A DNA stretch of 64,000 bases from Blautia caecimuris (GTDB lineage Bacteria; Bacillota; Clostridia; Lachnospirales; Lachnospiraceae). The position numbers and the translations under genes are program-made. Shown here in pieces: positions 35,456-44,829 of the stretch (its first letter is position 1; each line of letters starts with the position of its first letter). Location: the NCBI RefSeq assembly GCF_024622975.1, contig NZ_JANJZT010000005.1, positions 118,677 through 182,676 on the forward strand, read 5' to 3'. Below the pieces are notes generated by a model that made no database searches, was not told where the DNA came from, and saw nothing but the letters and a program-made list of their open reading frames with translations.

Positions 35456-35931
35456 CAGATTTCCACCCATTTTTCTTCCGGATAATCCACTACAACGCAG
35501 TCATTGTGATAAGTCCGTTCCGGAAGAACGATCATCACATGAGCCAGCTCTTTATTTACAGGAATCGCGCTTAAATGCCATACTCCTGTATGAAGAAGCA
35601 CCATAGTTCCCTTTGGCACAAGAAAAGCTTCTGTCAGTTCCGGTACAGGCTCCTTTCCGGCAGGCGCCACATGGACGATCACATCATCATCCAGACAGAG
35701 TACGCCTTCCTGGGTGTAGTTGTGATATTCTGCTGCTGAGACGATCATTTTTTCCGGTTTATGTATCAGAAGCGGCGAAAAAGTCATCTGCATGCTTCCT
35801 GAACTGTGCATTCTCAGTCTGTCCTGATAAAAATCTCCCAGGCTGTAGCCTTCAGGGTTCATAAAATCTGTAAAACTTCCAAATTCTTTAAAACTTTCTG
35901 CTGTAAGTGTTTTTACCTTGATCTGCTTCAT
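35452..35931 (-). CDS. DUF4867 family cupin-like protein
   Basis: 159 residues resembling DUF4867/ureidoglycolate lyase-like cupins: MKQIKVKTLTAESFKEFGSF at the start, a GSMQMTFSPL strand, VIVHVAPAG and LLHTGVWHLSAIPV, with His residues placed like a cupin metal site. Ureidoglycolate lyase splits ureidoglycolate in purine breakdown, but no other allantoin gene is near and the true substrate is unknown. It lies between recO and glyS, same strand. Confidence 0.6.
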   Translation of the reverse strand: MKQIKVKTLTAESFKEFGSFTDFMNPEGYSLGDFYQDRLRMHSSGSMQMTFSPLLIHKPEKMIVSAAEYHNYTQEGVLCLDDDVIVHVAPAGKEPVPELTEAFLVPKGTMVLLHTGVWHLSAIPVNKELAHVMIVLPERTYHNDCVVVDYPEEKWVEIC

Positions 35932-35971
35932 AAAAATCCCTCCCGCTGATTTTTCTTTATAGTTTTTGCTT

Positions 35972-36724
35972 TTATTTCATGATTTCCAGAATTTCCAGAC
36001 TCTTAAATTTCCGGTCTGTGTTTCTGTCAACATATCTGTGAATGATCCGCTCCAGCTCTGCCAAGACCTCTTCACTGACTGTAAAGGTGTAAAGCTTTCC
36101 CATTGGCGCGCTGACAATGTAGCGCATGGCATAAAGAGCCGCCCCGGAGATCCTTACTGCACCCCTCTGACCTTTTGCGCAGGAACCGCACAGAATACCG
36201 TGATGCTCCTGAGAAAAAAAACAGTCGTTTTCCGGAACCTCATCTCTGGCACAGCAGGCGCAGGAAGCAAGCTCAGGACAGTACCCTTCCTCAGCCATGG
36301 CCCGCAGTTCAAACACACAGCGGATCAGGGAATCCTTTACATGAGGATTCAGAAGGGCTTTTACTGTCACATAGAGAAGATTCATCATTTCTCTTTCGTC
36401 TGTTCCTTCCTGCCCGAAATAATCTGCCAGCTCCAGAAAATAATACCCATAATAAATTCCCGGCTGCATGGCCGCCAGTTCCATAAAATGATGAGTTACA
36501 TTTACCTGATTCAGGTTATAGCTGCTTCTTCCCTCATAAAGAGTAAAGCTTCCGAACACAAAAGGCTCTGCTGCTGCCATAAAAGGGCTGTTCAGCCTTC
36601 TGGCTCCTCTGACAAAGGCAGAAATCTTGCCTCTTTCTCTTGTAAGGAGCACGATCCTTTTGTCGTACTCCCCGATGGGCATGGCAGATATCACAACACC
36701 CTGCACAGTAATCAGGTCACTCAT
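35972..36724 (-). CDS. recO: DNA repair protein RecO
   Basis: 250 residues. The N-terminal OB fold has VQGVVISAMPIGEYDKRIVLLTRERGKI, followed by FVRGARR. A zinc site is formed by CPELASCACC and later Cys (GILCGSC). RecO promotes RecA loading on SSB-coated DNA and strand annealing. It starts 2 bases after era and shares its transcript, an order conserved across Firmicutes. Confidence 0.94.
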   Translation of the reverse strand: MSDLITVQGVVISAMPIGEYDKRIVLLTRERGKISAFVRGARRLNSPFMAAAEPFVFGSFTLYEGRSSYNLNQVNVTHHFMELAAMQPGIYYGYYFLELADYFGQEGTDEREMMNLLYVTVKALLNPHVKDSLIRCVFELRAMAEEGYCPELASCACCARDEVPENDCFFSQEHHGILCGSCAKGQRGAVRISGAALYAMRYIVSAPMGKLYTFTVSEEVLAELERIIHRYVDRNTDRKFKSLEILEIMK

Positions 36725-36726
36725 GA

Positions 36727-37635
36727 TCAGATTTCCTTTTTATCATATCCAAAGTTTTTGATCAGAAAATCACTGTCCCGCCAGTCTTTTTTCACCTTGA
36801 CCCAAAGCTTCAGGTTCACCTTTGCATCCAGCATCCGCTCCAGCTCAAATCTTGCGTTGCTTCCGATTTTTTTCAGCATGCTTCCCTGCTTTCCGATAAT
36901 AATTCCCTTGTGGGAATCCCTCTCGCAGATGATCGTTGCGTCAATATCCACCAGACGGCCTTTTCCCGGACGTTCCTTCATACGGTCAATAGCCACTGCA
37001 ATTCCATGAGGGATCTCCGCATCCAGGGCGTGAAGTGCTTTTTCACGGATGATCTCCGCAGCGATCTGTCTCTGAGGCTGGTCTGTCACCGTATCCTCGT
37101 CGTAGAACATGGGGCCGTAAGGCAGATACTTGAGAATACTTGGGATGATATCCTCTGTATTCACTCCGCGCAGCGCAGAAACAGGAATGATCTCATCAAA
37201 ATGATAAAGCTTCCGGTAGGTATCAATAGCCTTTGCGATCTCCTCCCGGTCAACGGTATCCACCTTGTTGATGATCAAAAGCACCGGAAGATGAAGGCTT
37301 CCCAGCTGCTCCGCAATATGACGCTCTCCTGCTCCGATAAAGGTGGTTGGCTCTACCAGCCAGAGGATCACATCCACATCCTTCAGAGTACGCTCTGCCA
37401 CCTGGACCATGTACTCTCCCAGCTTGTTTTTTGCCTTGTGGATTCCCGGAGTATCCAGAAATACAATCTGTCCGTCCTCACAGGTATAAACAGTCTGGAT
37501 CCTGTTTCTGGTGGTCTGAGGTTTTTTGGATGTTATAGCGATCTTCTGGCCGATCAGATGATTCATCAGAGTGGATTTCCCCACATTGGGACGGCCGATA
37601 ATAGCTGCAAAGCCTGATTTAAAATTTTCTTTCAT
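36727..37635 (-). CDS. era: GTPase Era
   Basis: 302 residues. G1 GRPNVGKS near residue 15, G2 region KPQTTRNRIQTV, G3 DTPGIHKAK, G4 NKVD and G5 SALRG, then a C-terminal KH domain with GIIIGKQGSMLKKIG. Era binds the 3' end of 16S rRNA and assists 30S assembly. Upstream partner of recO in the same operon, 32 bases after the M16C protease gene. Confidence 0.97.
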   Translation of the reverse strand: MKENFKSGFAAIIGRPNVGKSTLMNHLIGQKIAITSKKPQTTRNRIQTVYTCEDGQIVFLDTPGIHKAKNKLGEYMVQVAERTLKDVDVILWLVEPTTFIGAGERHIAEQLGSLHLPVLLIINKVDTVDREEIAKAIDTYRKLYHFDEIIPVSALRGVNTEDIIPSILKYLPYGPMFYDEDTVTDQPQRQIAAEIIREKALHALDAEIPHGIAVAIDRMKERPGKGRLVDIDATIICERDSHKGIIIGKQGSMLKKIGSNARFELERMLDAKVNLKLWVKVKKDWRDSDFLIKNFGYDKKEI

Positions 37636-37667
37636 ATAAAAATTGTCCCTGCTTTCTTCTGTACTTG

Positions 37668-40592
37668 TCAGCAGGAAATCAGAGATTTTACCTCTTTAAA
37701 GATTTCCCGTTCTTTTTCAATGGCTGTTTCACTTCCGACAACACATACCGCATCATCGGAAAGGATCGCTTCGATCAGTGGAGCAAGTCCGCGGATATCC
37801 TCTACGTCTGCGCCAAGGATCTGATTTCTCTCTTTCTGCATCATTTCCTCTGTAACGCCGCAGAACCAGGCAGTTTTGGAAATACTTCCCTGCATCTGAG
37901 GTGTTCTGGGAACATCCTTTCCGCTTATGGTACCGATAATATATTTTGTCATTTCCCGCTCATCTGCCTGGAAATCACGGACATAAGCCGGAATTCCCTC
38001 ATAAACATCCAGGGTACGTTTCAGATGGGGATCTCTGTAGGAAACAAAATAGCTTTCCCCGCTTCTCTTAAAGCCGCTCATACATCCATAAGCTCCGCCT
38101 TTTACACGAAGGTTCATCCAGAGATAATCATAGCTTAAAATCACTTTCAGAATATCCAGAGCTCCTGTGTATTCATAGCCTTTTTTGCGGAAGTTTCCGG
38201 TACGGGCTACATACTGAACCTGTCCGGATGTGGTAAATCCCTCGTTTTTCTTTTCACAGCTTATGGATTTTTCTGCGATGTCAACAAATTCTGTATGAAA
38301 CGTATGCTTCAGAGCCTTCACCTGCTTCATGATCTCATCCAGAGACTCCCTTTCTCCTGTATAACTGATCTTCAGATATTCCGGCCGGAGAATTTCCGTC
38401 ATAAGAGAATTCAGCTCTTTTACAAGCTCCTCTTTTCTGGTGTCAAAATTCTTTTCCAGCTCCTCGATAAACTGATAATAGGCAATACCGGACATTCCCT
38501 CCTGGAAAGCCGCCATAGGCGAGCTGTAGGAAGCGCCCCGAAGAACCGCTGTGCAGTGTCCTGCGCTTACCAGATTTGCCTGGGCTCTGGATTTTACTCT
38601 TGCAATGATCTCATAGAGACGCTTGGTATCCTCCAGGCTGGAAGTATTCAGGATCTCTCTGATCATACGGAACAGAACGTCAATTTTCGGATACATCACC
38701 TTTCCTCTTACAGAGAACATGGCGTCATAGTCCTCTGTAGAGTCCACATGATCAAACACCTCTATTCCAATGTTGATACCGCCGGTCTCGGCATTGATCT
38801 CATTGGACAGCTCTCCGTAAGTATAATGAGCAGTGTCTACATATCCAAGAACAGACTTCAGAAGACCCAGATATGGGACTTTTTCCGGCGCAAGGTCTTT
38901 CAGATCAAACATCAGATCAAGATATGCAATTCCGTTGGTGGGCACCTCATGATAAAGGAACAGGCTTCCGTCCACATCCAGAGGCTCATTGGAAAATCCT
39001 GCTGCTTCTTTGCGGATGTCCTCTCTTTTCAGCATGGGAATACATTTTTCTGCTCCCGGCTCCTCAGGTGCCTCCTGATAGGCCTCCAGAGCTTTTGTTT
39101 TCTGTACAAGCGCCTCTTTTTCCTCCTGAGAAAGACTTTCCAGATGAGCCTGAAGCTTCTCTTCCAGAGCTTTTTCCTTACGGGCAGCAAGACCTTTGGA
39201 GGGTACAAGAGTGATCACAGAACCATGGGTATTGTCCAGCAGATATTTTCGGATCAGCTCCTCAAAATATCCCTGTCCTGCCAGCTCCTTCAGCTTTTCA
39301 AACACAGGGAGAGCCTGAACCTGGGCAAAAGCTTTTTCATCACTGTACAGCCAGTTTCCAAACACTGCCAGACTGTACATCAGTCCCTTGGGCCAGGAAG
39401 AAAAATCAGCCTCTCTGTATCGGAATTCCATACAGTTGATACCTGCATCCAGAGCTTTTCTGTCAATTCCATTGGCTGCGATATCTTCAAGAGTGGTACG
39501 GATGATCTCTACAAACTTTTCTTTTTTGTCCGGGTCTGTTCCCTTTGCCACAATATCAAAATAAGGCTGCATGATTCCGTCATCATAGGAGCCATAAACG
39601 TCCATACCGATCTGAGCGTCCAGAAGAGCCTGTTTCAATGGGGCGCCCGGCGCGCTTAAAAGCGCATAATCCAGAACTTCAAAGGCAGTTCCTGTAAGAA
39701 CATCAGAAGCGTCTCCCACTACGGTGCTGTAGGCAAGATAGGAATTTCCCTCTTCGCTCTCGCTTTCTGAAACCGGATATTCCATAACCAAATCCTTTCT
39801 TTTTTCAAAAGGCTCCTGTCTCCTGATCTCAGAATCCACATCCAGCCGCTCAAAAGCAGAAAGATAATGTTCGTCAATAAACGCCAGCTTTTCTGCCATA
39901 TCCATATTTCCGTACAGATAAATGTAGCTGTTGGAAGGATGATAATAGGTCTTATGAAACTCCAGAAATTCCTCATAGGAAAGCTCCGGAATATGATCCG
40001 GATCACCGCCGGATTCACAGCCATAGGGGGTATCCGGAAACAGAGAATTCATGATTTCTCTTTCCAGAACTTCATCCGGAGAGGAAAAAGCTCCTTTCAT
40101 TTCATTGTAGACAACTCCGTTATATTTCAGGGGGCCCTCCACGTTTTCAAGCTGATAGCTCCAGCCCTCCTGGCGGAAAATCTCTTCTTTTTTGTAAATA
40201 TTCGGATAGAAAACAGCGTCCAGATACACATGCATCAGATTCTGGAAGTCCTGATCGTTGCAGCTTGCAACAGGATAGCAGGTCTTGTCCGGATAGGTCA
40301 TTGCATTGAGAAATGTGTTAAGAGAGCCCTTTACCAGCTCCACAAAAGGATCTTTTAACGGAAATTCCCTGGAACCGCACAGTACGCTGTGCTCCAGAAT
40401 GTGGGCAACGCCGGTGCTGTTTTTTGGCGGTGTACGAAATGCAATATTAAATACCTTGTTCTCATCATCATTCTCTATGAGCATAACTCTTGCGCCTGTT
40501 TTTTTATGGCGTAAAAGATATCCTGTGGAACGGATATCCTTCAGATTTTCTTCTTTGATAATGTCATAAGCAAAAATTCTGTCCTTATTCAT
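37668..40592 (-). CDS. M16C-family zinc metalloprotease (presequence protease-like)
   Basis: 974 residues, the usual length of insulinase-family M16C proteins. The inverted zinc motif HxxEH occurs as HILEHSVLCG near residue 64, and the distal Glu lies in the following VVYNEMKGAFSSPDEVLE region. The C-terminal half carries the R/Y pair of the inactive partner domain (RVKGGAYGC). Such enzymes degrade unfolded peptides inside a clamshell chamber. There is no signal peptide, so it is cytoplasmic. Directly upstream of era and recO. Confidence 0.92.
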   Translation of the reverse strand: MNKDRIFAYDIIKEENLKDIRSTGYLLRHKKTGARVMLIENDDENKVFNIAFRTPPKNSTGVAHILEHSVLCGSREFPLKDPFVELVKGSLNTFLNAMTYPDKTCYPVASCNDQDFQNLMHVYLDAVFYPNIYKKEEIFRQEGWSYQLENVEGPLKYNGVVYNEMKGAFSSPDEVLEREIMNSLFPDTPYGCESGGDPDHIPELSYEEFLEFHKTYYHPSNSYIYLYGNMDMAEKLAFIDEHYLSAFERLDVDSEIRRQEPFEKRKDLVMEYPVSESESEEGNSYLAYSTVVGDASDVLTGTAFEVLDYALLSAPGAPLKQALLDAQIGMDVYGSYDDGIMQPYFDIVAKGTDPDKKEKFVEIIRTTLEDIAANGIDRKALDAGINCMEFRYREADFSSWPKGLMYSLAVFGNWLYSDEKAFAQVQALPVFEKLKELAGQGYFEELIRKYLLDNTHGSVITLVPSKGLAARKEKALEEKLQAHLESLSQEEKEALVQKTKALEAYQEAPEEPGAEKCIPMLKREDIRKEAAGFSNEPLDVDGSLFLYHEVPTNGIAYLDLMFDLKDLAPEKVPYLGLLKSVLGYVDTAHYTYGELSNEINAETGGINIGIEVFDHVDSTEDYDAMFSVRGKVMYPKIDVLFRMIREILNTSSLEDTKRLYEIIARVKSRAQANLVSAGHCTAVLRGASYSSPMAAFQEGMSGIAYYQFIEELEKNFDTRKEELVKELNSLMTEILRPEYLKISYTGERESLDEIMKQVKALKHTFHTEFVDIAEKSISCEKKNEGFTTSGQVQYVARTGNFRKKGYEYTGALDILKVILSYDYLWMNLRVKGGAYGCMSGFKRSGESYFVSYRDPHLKRTLDVYEGIPAYVRDFQADEREMTKYIIGTISGKDVPRTPQMQGSISKTAWFCGVTEEMMQKERNQILGADVEDIRGLAPLIEAILSDDAVCVVGSETAIEKEREIFKEVKSLISC

Positions 40593-40638
40593 AGTTGCCT
40601 CCGGTTTTTATTATTCATTATTGCTCTTTTAAGGCTGA

Positions 40639-41214
40639 TTATTCCGGCAATCCTCCTTCTCCCGGAAACTGCAGTTCATACATTTCACGGGCGGCTTTTG
40701 TAAGAAGCTCAAGCTCCTTCTCCATACTGATATCCTTCGGAAGGCATACTGCTGTTTTGTAGATATCCTTCTGAAGCTTTGCCTTTGCATCATCCTCCTT
40801 GATGGTAATGATCCCGCACAGCATGGAATTATAAGAGCGGTCTGTTTTACAAAGATCCATATAAAGCTTTATCAGGTGACAGCATTCTCTGTAAAGAAGT
40901 TCCTTATGAAGCTCACTTTTATTGAGAAACTCTGTATATTTTACAGAATCCAGTTCCTTTCTGATCTCCTTCTGGGCGCTTTTTACTCCAAACCATCTGC
41001 TGCCTGCATTTTTATTAAATTCCATAGACATCCAGAATTTCAGATAGCCGTCTGCCACATTTGTTCCGTCATCCTTATAGCGGGCTTCCCAGATTTCCCG
41101 GCGGATCCCATTTGCCTCCATATCCTCACCGGATGCAAGAGCCTGCTCCAGAAGCGCCTTTCTCTTCCGGGGATCTGCCTCTCTGTAGTATTCTGCGATT
41201 GTGGGTGTATCCAT
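40639..41214 (-). CDS. Conserved hypothetical protein (DUF6553-like)
   Basis: 191 residues from the ATG at 41214, selected because AAAGGAG lies 10 bases upstream; longer in-frame starts lack a site. Mostly helical and charged, starting MDTPTIAEYYREADPRKRK, with no membrane segment or signal. It matches the small helical DUF6553 type seen in Lachnospiraceae. No function is known. It follows glf by 28 bases and precedes the M16C protease gene. Confidence 0.6.
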   Translation of the reverse strand: MDTPTIAEYYREADPRKRKALLEQALASGEDMEANGIRREIWEARYKDDGTNVADGYLKFWMSMEFNKNAGSRWFGVKSAQKEIRKELDSVKYTEFLNKSELHKELLYRECCHLIKLYMDLCKTDRSYNSMLCGIITIKEDDAKAKLQKDIYKTAVCLPKDISMEKELELLTKAAREMYELQFPGEGGLPE

Positions 41215-41242
41215 AGTAATTTTCTCCTTTGATCCTGTGGTT

Positions 41243-42364
41243 TTATTCATTTTCATTACAGTATACAAGCTCTGTCTCTGCCAGACTCAGCGCTTCTTCG
41301 ATCACTCTGTCCATATCCATGTAGCGGTACATGCCAAGCCTTCCGCCAAAAATCACATTTTTTTCTTCCAGAGCCCTGCGCTCATATTTGGCATACAGCT
41401 CATTGTTTGCAGGATCGTTGACCGGATAATAAGGTTCTGCGCCTTTTGTCCATTCCGCAGAATACTCCCGGGTGATCACTGTTTTTGGCTGCGTACCGAA
41501 CTCAAAATGTTTGTGCTCAATGATCCTTGTATAAGGAACCTCATAATCGGTATAATTTACCACTGCATTTCCCTGATAATTAGCCATATCCAGCACTTCT
41601 GTCTCAAACCTGAGAGAACGATAATCCAGAGGGCCGTAGCAGTAATCATAAAACTCATCCAGCATACCTGTAAACACCACTTTTTCTGCCTGAGCGCAAA
41701 GCTCCTCTTTATTTGCAAAAAAGTCTGTTTTCAGGATAACCTGGGTTCCTTCAAGAAGCTTCCGGATAATTTCTGTATATCCGCCTTTTGGGATTCCCTG
41801 ATAAGGATCCTTAAAGTAATTGTTGTCATAGGTATAGCGAAGAGGAAGACGCTTGATAATAAATGCAGGAAGTTCCCTGCACTCTCTTCCCCACTGTTTT
41901 CTGGTGTAGCCTTCGATCAGCTTTTCGTATACATCCTGTCCCACCAGAGCAAGCGCCTGTTCCTCCAGATTCCTGGGGTTTGTAATATGCATTCTGGAAA
42001 TCTGTTCCCGGATTTTCGCCTCAGCTTCCGCCGGAGTGCGCACTCCCCACAGCTGATGGAAAGTATTCATATTAAAGGGAAGATTGTAAAGCTCGTCCTT
42101 ATAGACAGCAATGGGAGAATTCACAAAATGGTTAAATTCTGCAAACTGATTCACATAATCCCACACGGTTTTATTGGATGTGTGAAAAATATGGGCGCCA
42201 TATTTGTGAACCTGGATCCCCTCAATCTCTTCTGTATAAATATTTCCGCCAATGTGATCCCGCTTATCTATCACAAGGCAGGTTTTGCCGCATTTCACAG
42301 CCTCATGGGCAAACACAGAGCCGAAAAGCCCTGCTCCTACGATCAGGTAATCATATTTTTTCAT
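41243..42364 (-). CDS. glf: UDP-galactopyranose mutase
   Basis: 373 residues from the ATG at 42364, which has GAGG upstream and gives the standard start MKKYDYLIVGAGLFGSVFAHEA, an FAD-binding GxGxxG. DKRDHIGGNIYTE and VHKYGAHIFHTSNK are typical Glf motifs, and late residues include GRLGMYRYMDMD. It turns UDP-galactopyranose into UDP-galactofuranose for surface glycans. The rest of the glycan cluster is not here; a UDP-glucose dehydrogenase gene lies 18 kb away. Confidence 0.95.
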   Translation of the reverse strand: MKKYDYLIVGAGLFGSVFAHEAVKCGKTCLVIDKRDHIGGNIYTEEIEGIQVHKYGAHIFHTSNKTVWDYVNQFAEFNHFVNSPIAVYKDELYNLPFNMNTFHQLWGVRTPAEAEAKIREQISRMHITNPRNLEEQALALVGQDVYEKLIEGYTRKQWGRECRELPAFIIKRLPLRYTYDNNYFKDPYQGIPKGGYTEIIRKLLEGTQVILKTDFFANKEELCAQAEKVVFTGMLDEFYDYCYGPLDYRSLRFETEVLDMANYQGNAVVNYTDYEVPYTRIIEHKHFEFGTQPKTVITREYSAEWTKGAEPYYPVNDPANNELYAKYERRALEEKNVIFGGRLGMYRYMDMDRVIEEALSLAETELVYCNENE

Positions 42365-42438
42365 GAAAAAACCCTCTTTCTTCTGAGTCATTATACCCTA
42401 TAGTATAACAAATCAGGAAGAAAAAGGGTAGTCCTGTT

Positions 42439-43566
42439 TTATGACAGTCTTGTTTTGAAATCCTGGTATCCGAATCTTCTGATCAGCCGGAAATCCCCGG
42501 GATTTTCTTCCAGAACAATATCCGGAAGCGCCATTCCGTTAAAGGTATTATTTTTTACCATGGAATAAATGGCCATATCACCGAATTCCAGAATATCGCC
42601 GCATTTTAATTTCCAGTCAAAGGAATAATCTCCGATCACGTCTCCCGCCAGACAGGTAGGGCCTCCCAGACGGAAGGTAAAGGCTTTTTCTCCCGGCAGA
42701 CCGGAGTCCTTGAGAGGGGGACGGTAAGGCATTTCCAGAACGTCCGGCATATGGCAGGCTGCAGAGGTATCCAAAATGGCAATGGACAGCTCGTTTTCCA
42801 TAACCTCCAGTACTTCTGTCAAAAGGATTCCCGCATTCAGGGCAACGGCCTCCCCGGGCTCCAGATAAACCTGAACCCCATAGGTGTCCTGCACATGGCG
42901 GATACATTTTTTCAGAAGCTCTCTGTCATAATCCTCTCTGGTAATGTGATGGCCTCCGCCGAAATTAATCCATTTCATCCGGTGCATGTAAGGGCCGAAC
43001 TGCTCTTCCACCGCTTTCAGGGTGTCAGAAAGGGCATCGGAATTCTGTTCGCACAGGGTATGAAAATGAAGCCCCTCAATTCCATCCAGTAATTCTTCTG
43101 TAATCTGATCGATGGCAGTTCCAAGCCTGGATCCCGGCGCACAGGGATCGTATATCTCATGTCCCTCCTGGGTGGAAAAGCGGGGATTGATCCGAAGCCC
43201 CGGGCTTTTGCCTCCTGCAAGGATCTGATCCTTATATTTTTTTACCTGAGCCGGTGAATTCAGGATAATGTGATCGCAGAGACGGATGATCTCCGGCATT
43301 TCCTCTTCTCTGTACGCAGGCGAAAAAATATGGTTTTCTTTTCCCAGCTCCTCTGCCGCCAGTCTTGCTTCAAAAAGCCCGCTGGCAGCAGCGCCGTTGA
43401 GATATTTTCCGATCAGAGGGTATACGGCAAACATGGAAAAGGCTTTCTGGGCAAGAAGAATCCGGCACCCGGTCTCCTGACAGATTTCCCTTAAAATCTC
43501 AAGATTTTTAATCAGCTTTTCTTTTTGGATCACATAACAGGGCGTTCTCAGTTCCTCTCTTTTCAT
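42439..43566 (-). CDS. nspC: Carboxynorspermidine/carboxyspermidine decarboxylase
   Basis: 375 residues of the fold III PLP decarboxylase group. TPCYVIQKEKLIKNLEIL is the usual NspC start; LLAQKAFSMFAVYPLI holds the PLP Lys; HTLCEQNSDALSDTL and INFGGGHHITREDYD are NspC-specific; PTCLAGDVIGDYSF carries the partner-subunit Cys. It removes CO2 from carboxyspermidine to give spermidine. It is the last gene of the polyamine operon, 25 bases after the dehydrogenase. Confidence 0.93.
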   Translation of the reverse strand: MKREELRTPCYVIQKEKLIKNLEILREICQETGCRILLAQKAFSMFAVYPLIGKYLNGAAASGLFEARLAAEELGKENHIFSPAYREEEMPEIIRLCDHIILNSPAQVKKYKDQILAGGKSPGLRINPRFSTQEGHEIYDPCAPGSRLGTAIDQITEELLDGIEGLHFHTLCEQNSDALSDTLKAVEEQFGPYMHRMKWINFGGGHHITREDYDRELLKKCIRHVQDTYGVQVYLEPGEAVALNAGILLTEVLEVMENELSIAILDTSAACHMPDVLEMPYRPPLKDSGLPGEKAFTFRLGGPTCLAGDVIGDYSFDWKLKCGDILEFGDMAIYSMVKNNTFNGMALPDIVLEENPGDFRLIRRFGYQDFKTRLS

Positions 43567-43590
43567 TTTGCCAAAACAACCTCTCTGTCA

Positions 43591-44793
43591 TTAATCTACC
43601 AGATCCGGGTTTTCTTTGATCTTCCACGGAAGTCCCCATTTATTCAGGGCATCCATAAACGGATCCGGATCAAACTCTTCAATGTTAAATACGCCAGGTC
43701 CCTGCCAGGTTCCTGTCATCAGCATCATGGTTCCGATCATTGCCGGAACACCGGTGGTATAAGCAACTGCCTGAGAGCCCACTTCCTTATAGCACTCCTG
43801 ATGATCGCAGGTATTGTAAATGTAAATTGTCTTTTCTACGCCGTCTTTTTTACCTGTAAAAATACAGCCGATGTTTGTTTTGCCCTTTGTTCTCGGACCA
43901 AGAGAAGAAGGATCCGGAAGCACTGCCTTTAAGAACTGAAGCGGTATGATTTCTTTTCCCTCATACATGATCGGCTCAATAGAAGTCATTCCCACGTTTT
44001 CCAGGCAGCGGAGATGTGTGAGATAGCTTTCTCCGAAGGTCATAAAGAAGCGGATTCTTTTGATTCCCGGAATGTTAAGAGCCAGAGACTCAATTTCCTC
44101 GTGATGAAGAAGGTACATGTCTTTTTCGCCGATCTCCGGGAAATCGTAAACTCTCTTGATCTCCATTGGCTCTGTTTCTACCCAGTGGGCGTTCTCCCAG
44201 TAGGAGCCCTTTGCAGAAACCTCACGGATGTTGATCTCCGGGTTAAAGTTTGTGGCAAAAGGATATCCATGGTCGCCTGCATTGCAGTCCAGAATGTCAA
44301 TGTAATTGATCTCATCAAAATAATGTTTCAGAGCATAGGCAGAAAATACACTTGTTACGCCAGGATCAAAGCCGCTTCCCAGAAGAGCTGTGATTCCTGC
44401 TTTTTCATAACGCTCCTTGTAAGCCCACTGCCATTTGTATTCAAATTTGGCTGTATCCTCCGGCTCATAGTTTGCAGTGTCCACATAGTGAACTCCTGTT
44501 TCCAGGCAGGCATCCATAATATGAAGATCCTGATACGGAAGCGCAAGATTTAAAACCACATCCGGCTGTACCTTGCGGATCAGAGCCACCAGCTCTTCCA
44601 CATTGTCAGCATCCACCTGAGCAGTTGTGATCTTTGTTTTTGTAGTTCCCTGAAGCTTTTCTTTCAGCGCGTCGCATTTGGATACTGTACGGCTTGCAAT
44701 GCAGATTTCCTCAAAGACTTCGCTGTTCTGGCAGCATTTGTGAATTGCTACGGAAGCAACGCCTCCGCATCCGATAATTAACGCTTTTCCCAT
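43591..44793 (-). CDS. Carboxynorspermidine/carboxyspermidine dehydrogenase
   Basis: 400 residues of the saccharopine dehydrogenase-like family. ALIIGCGGVASVAIHKCC is an NADP-binding Rossmann start; ASRTVSKCDALKEKL, VVLNLALPYQDLHIMDACL and DTANYEPEDTAKFEYKWQ match carboxynorspermidine dehydrogenase. It condenses aspartate beta-semialdehyde with putrescine or diaminopropane and reduces the imine. It sits between speB, which makes putrescine, and nspC, which decarboxylates its product, so carboxyspermidine is the probable product. A GGAGG site precedes the ATG. Confidence 0.92.
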   Translation of the reverse strand: MGKALIIGCGGVASVAIHKCCQNSEVFEEICIASRTVSKCDALKEKLQGTTKTKITTAQVDADNVEELVALIRKVQPDVVLNLALPYQDLHIMDACLETGVHYVDTANYEPEDTAKFEYKWQWAYKERYEKAGITALLGSGFDPGVTSVFSAYALKHYFDEINYIDILDCNAGDHGYPFATNFNPEINIREVSAKGSYWENAHWVETEPMEIKRVYDFPEIGEKDMYLLHHEEIESLALNIPGIKRIRFFMTFGESYLTHLRCLENVGMTSIEPIMYEGKEIIPLQFLKAVLPDPSSLGPRTKGKTNIGCIFTGKKDGVEKTIYIYNTCDHQECYKEVGSQAVAYTTGVPAMIGTMMLMTGTWQGPGVFNIEEFDPDPFMDALNKWGLPWKIKENPDLVD

Positions 44794-44829
44794 GAATGGT
44801 TCCTCCTTAAATATGTAAATATTAGTTTT

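Noticed and set aside
41201..42403. 400-codon plus-strand open frame opposite glf
   Set aside because: Antisense shadow with low-complexity His/Phe/Ile translation.
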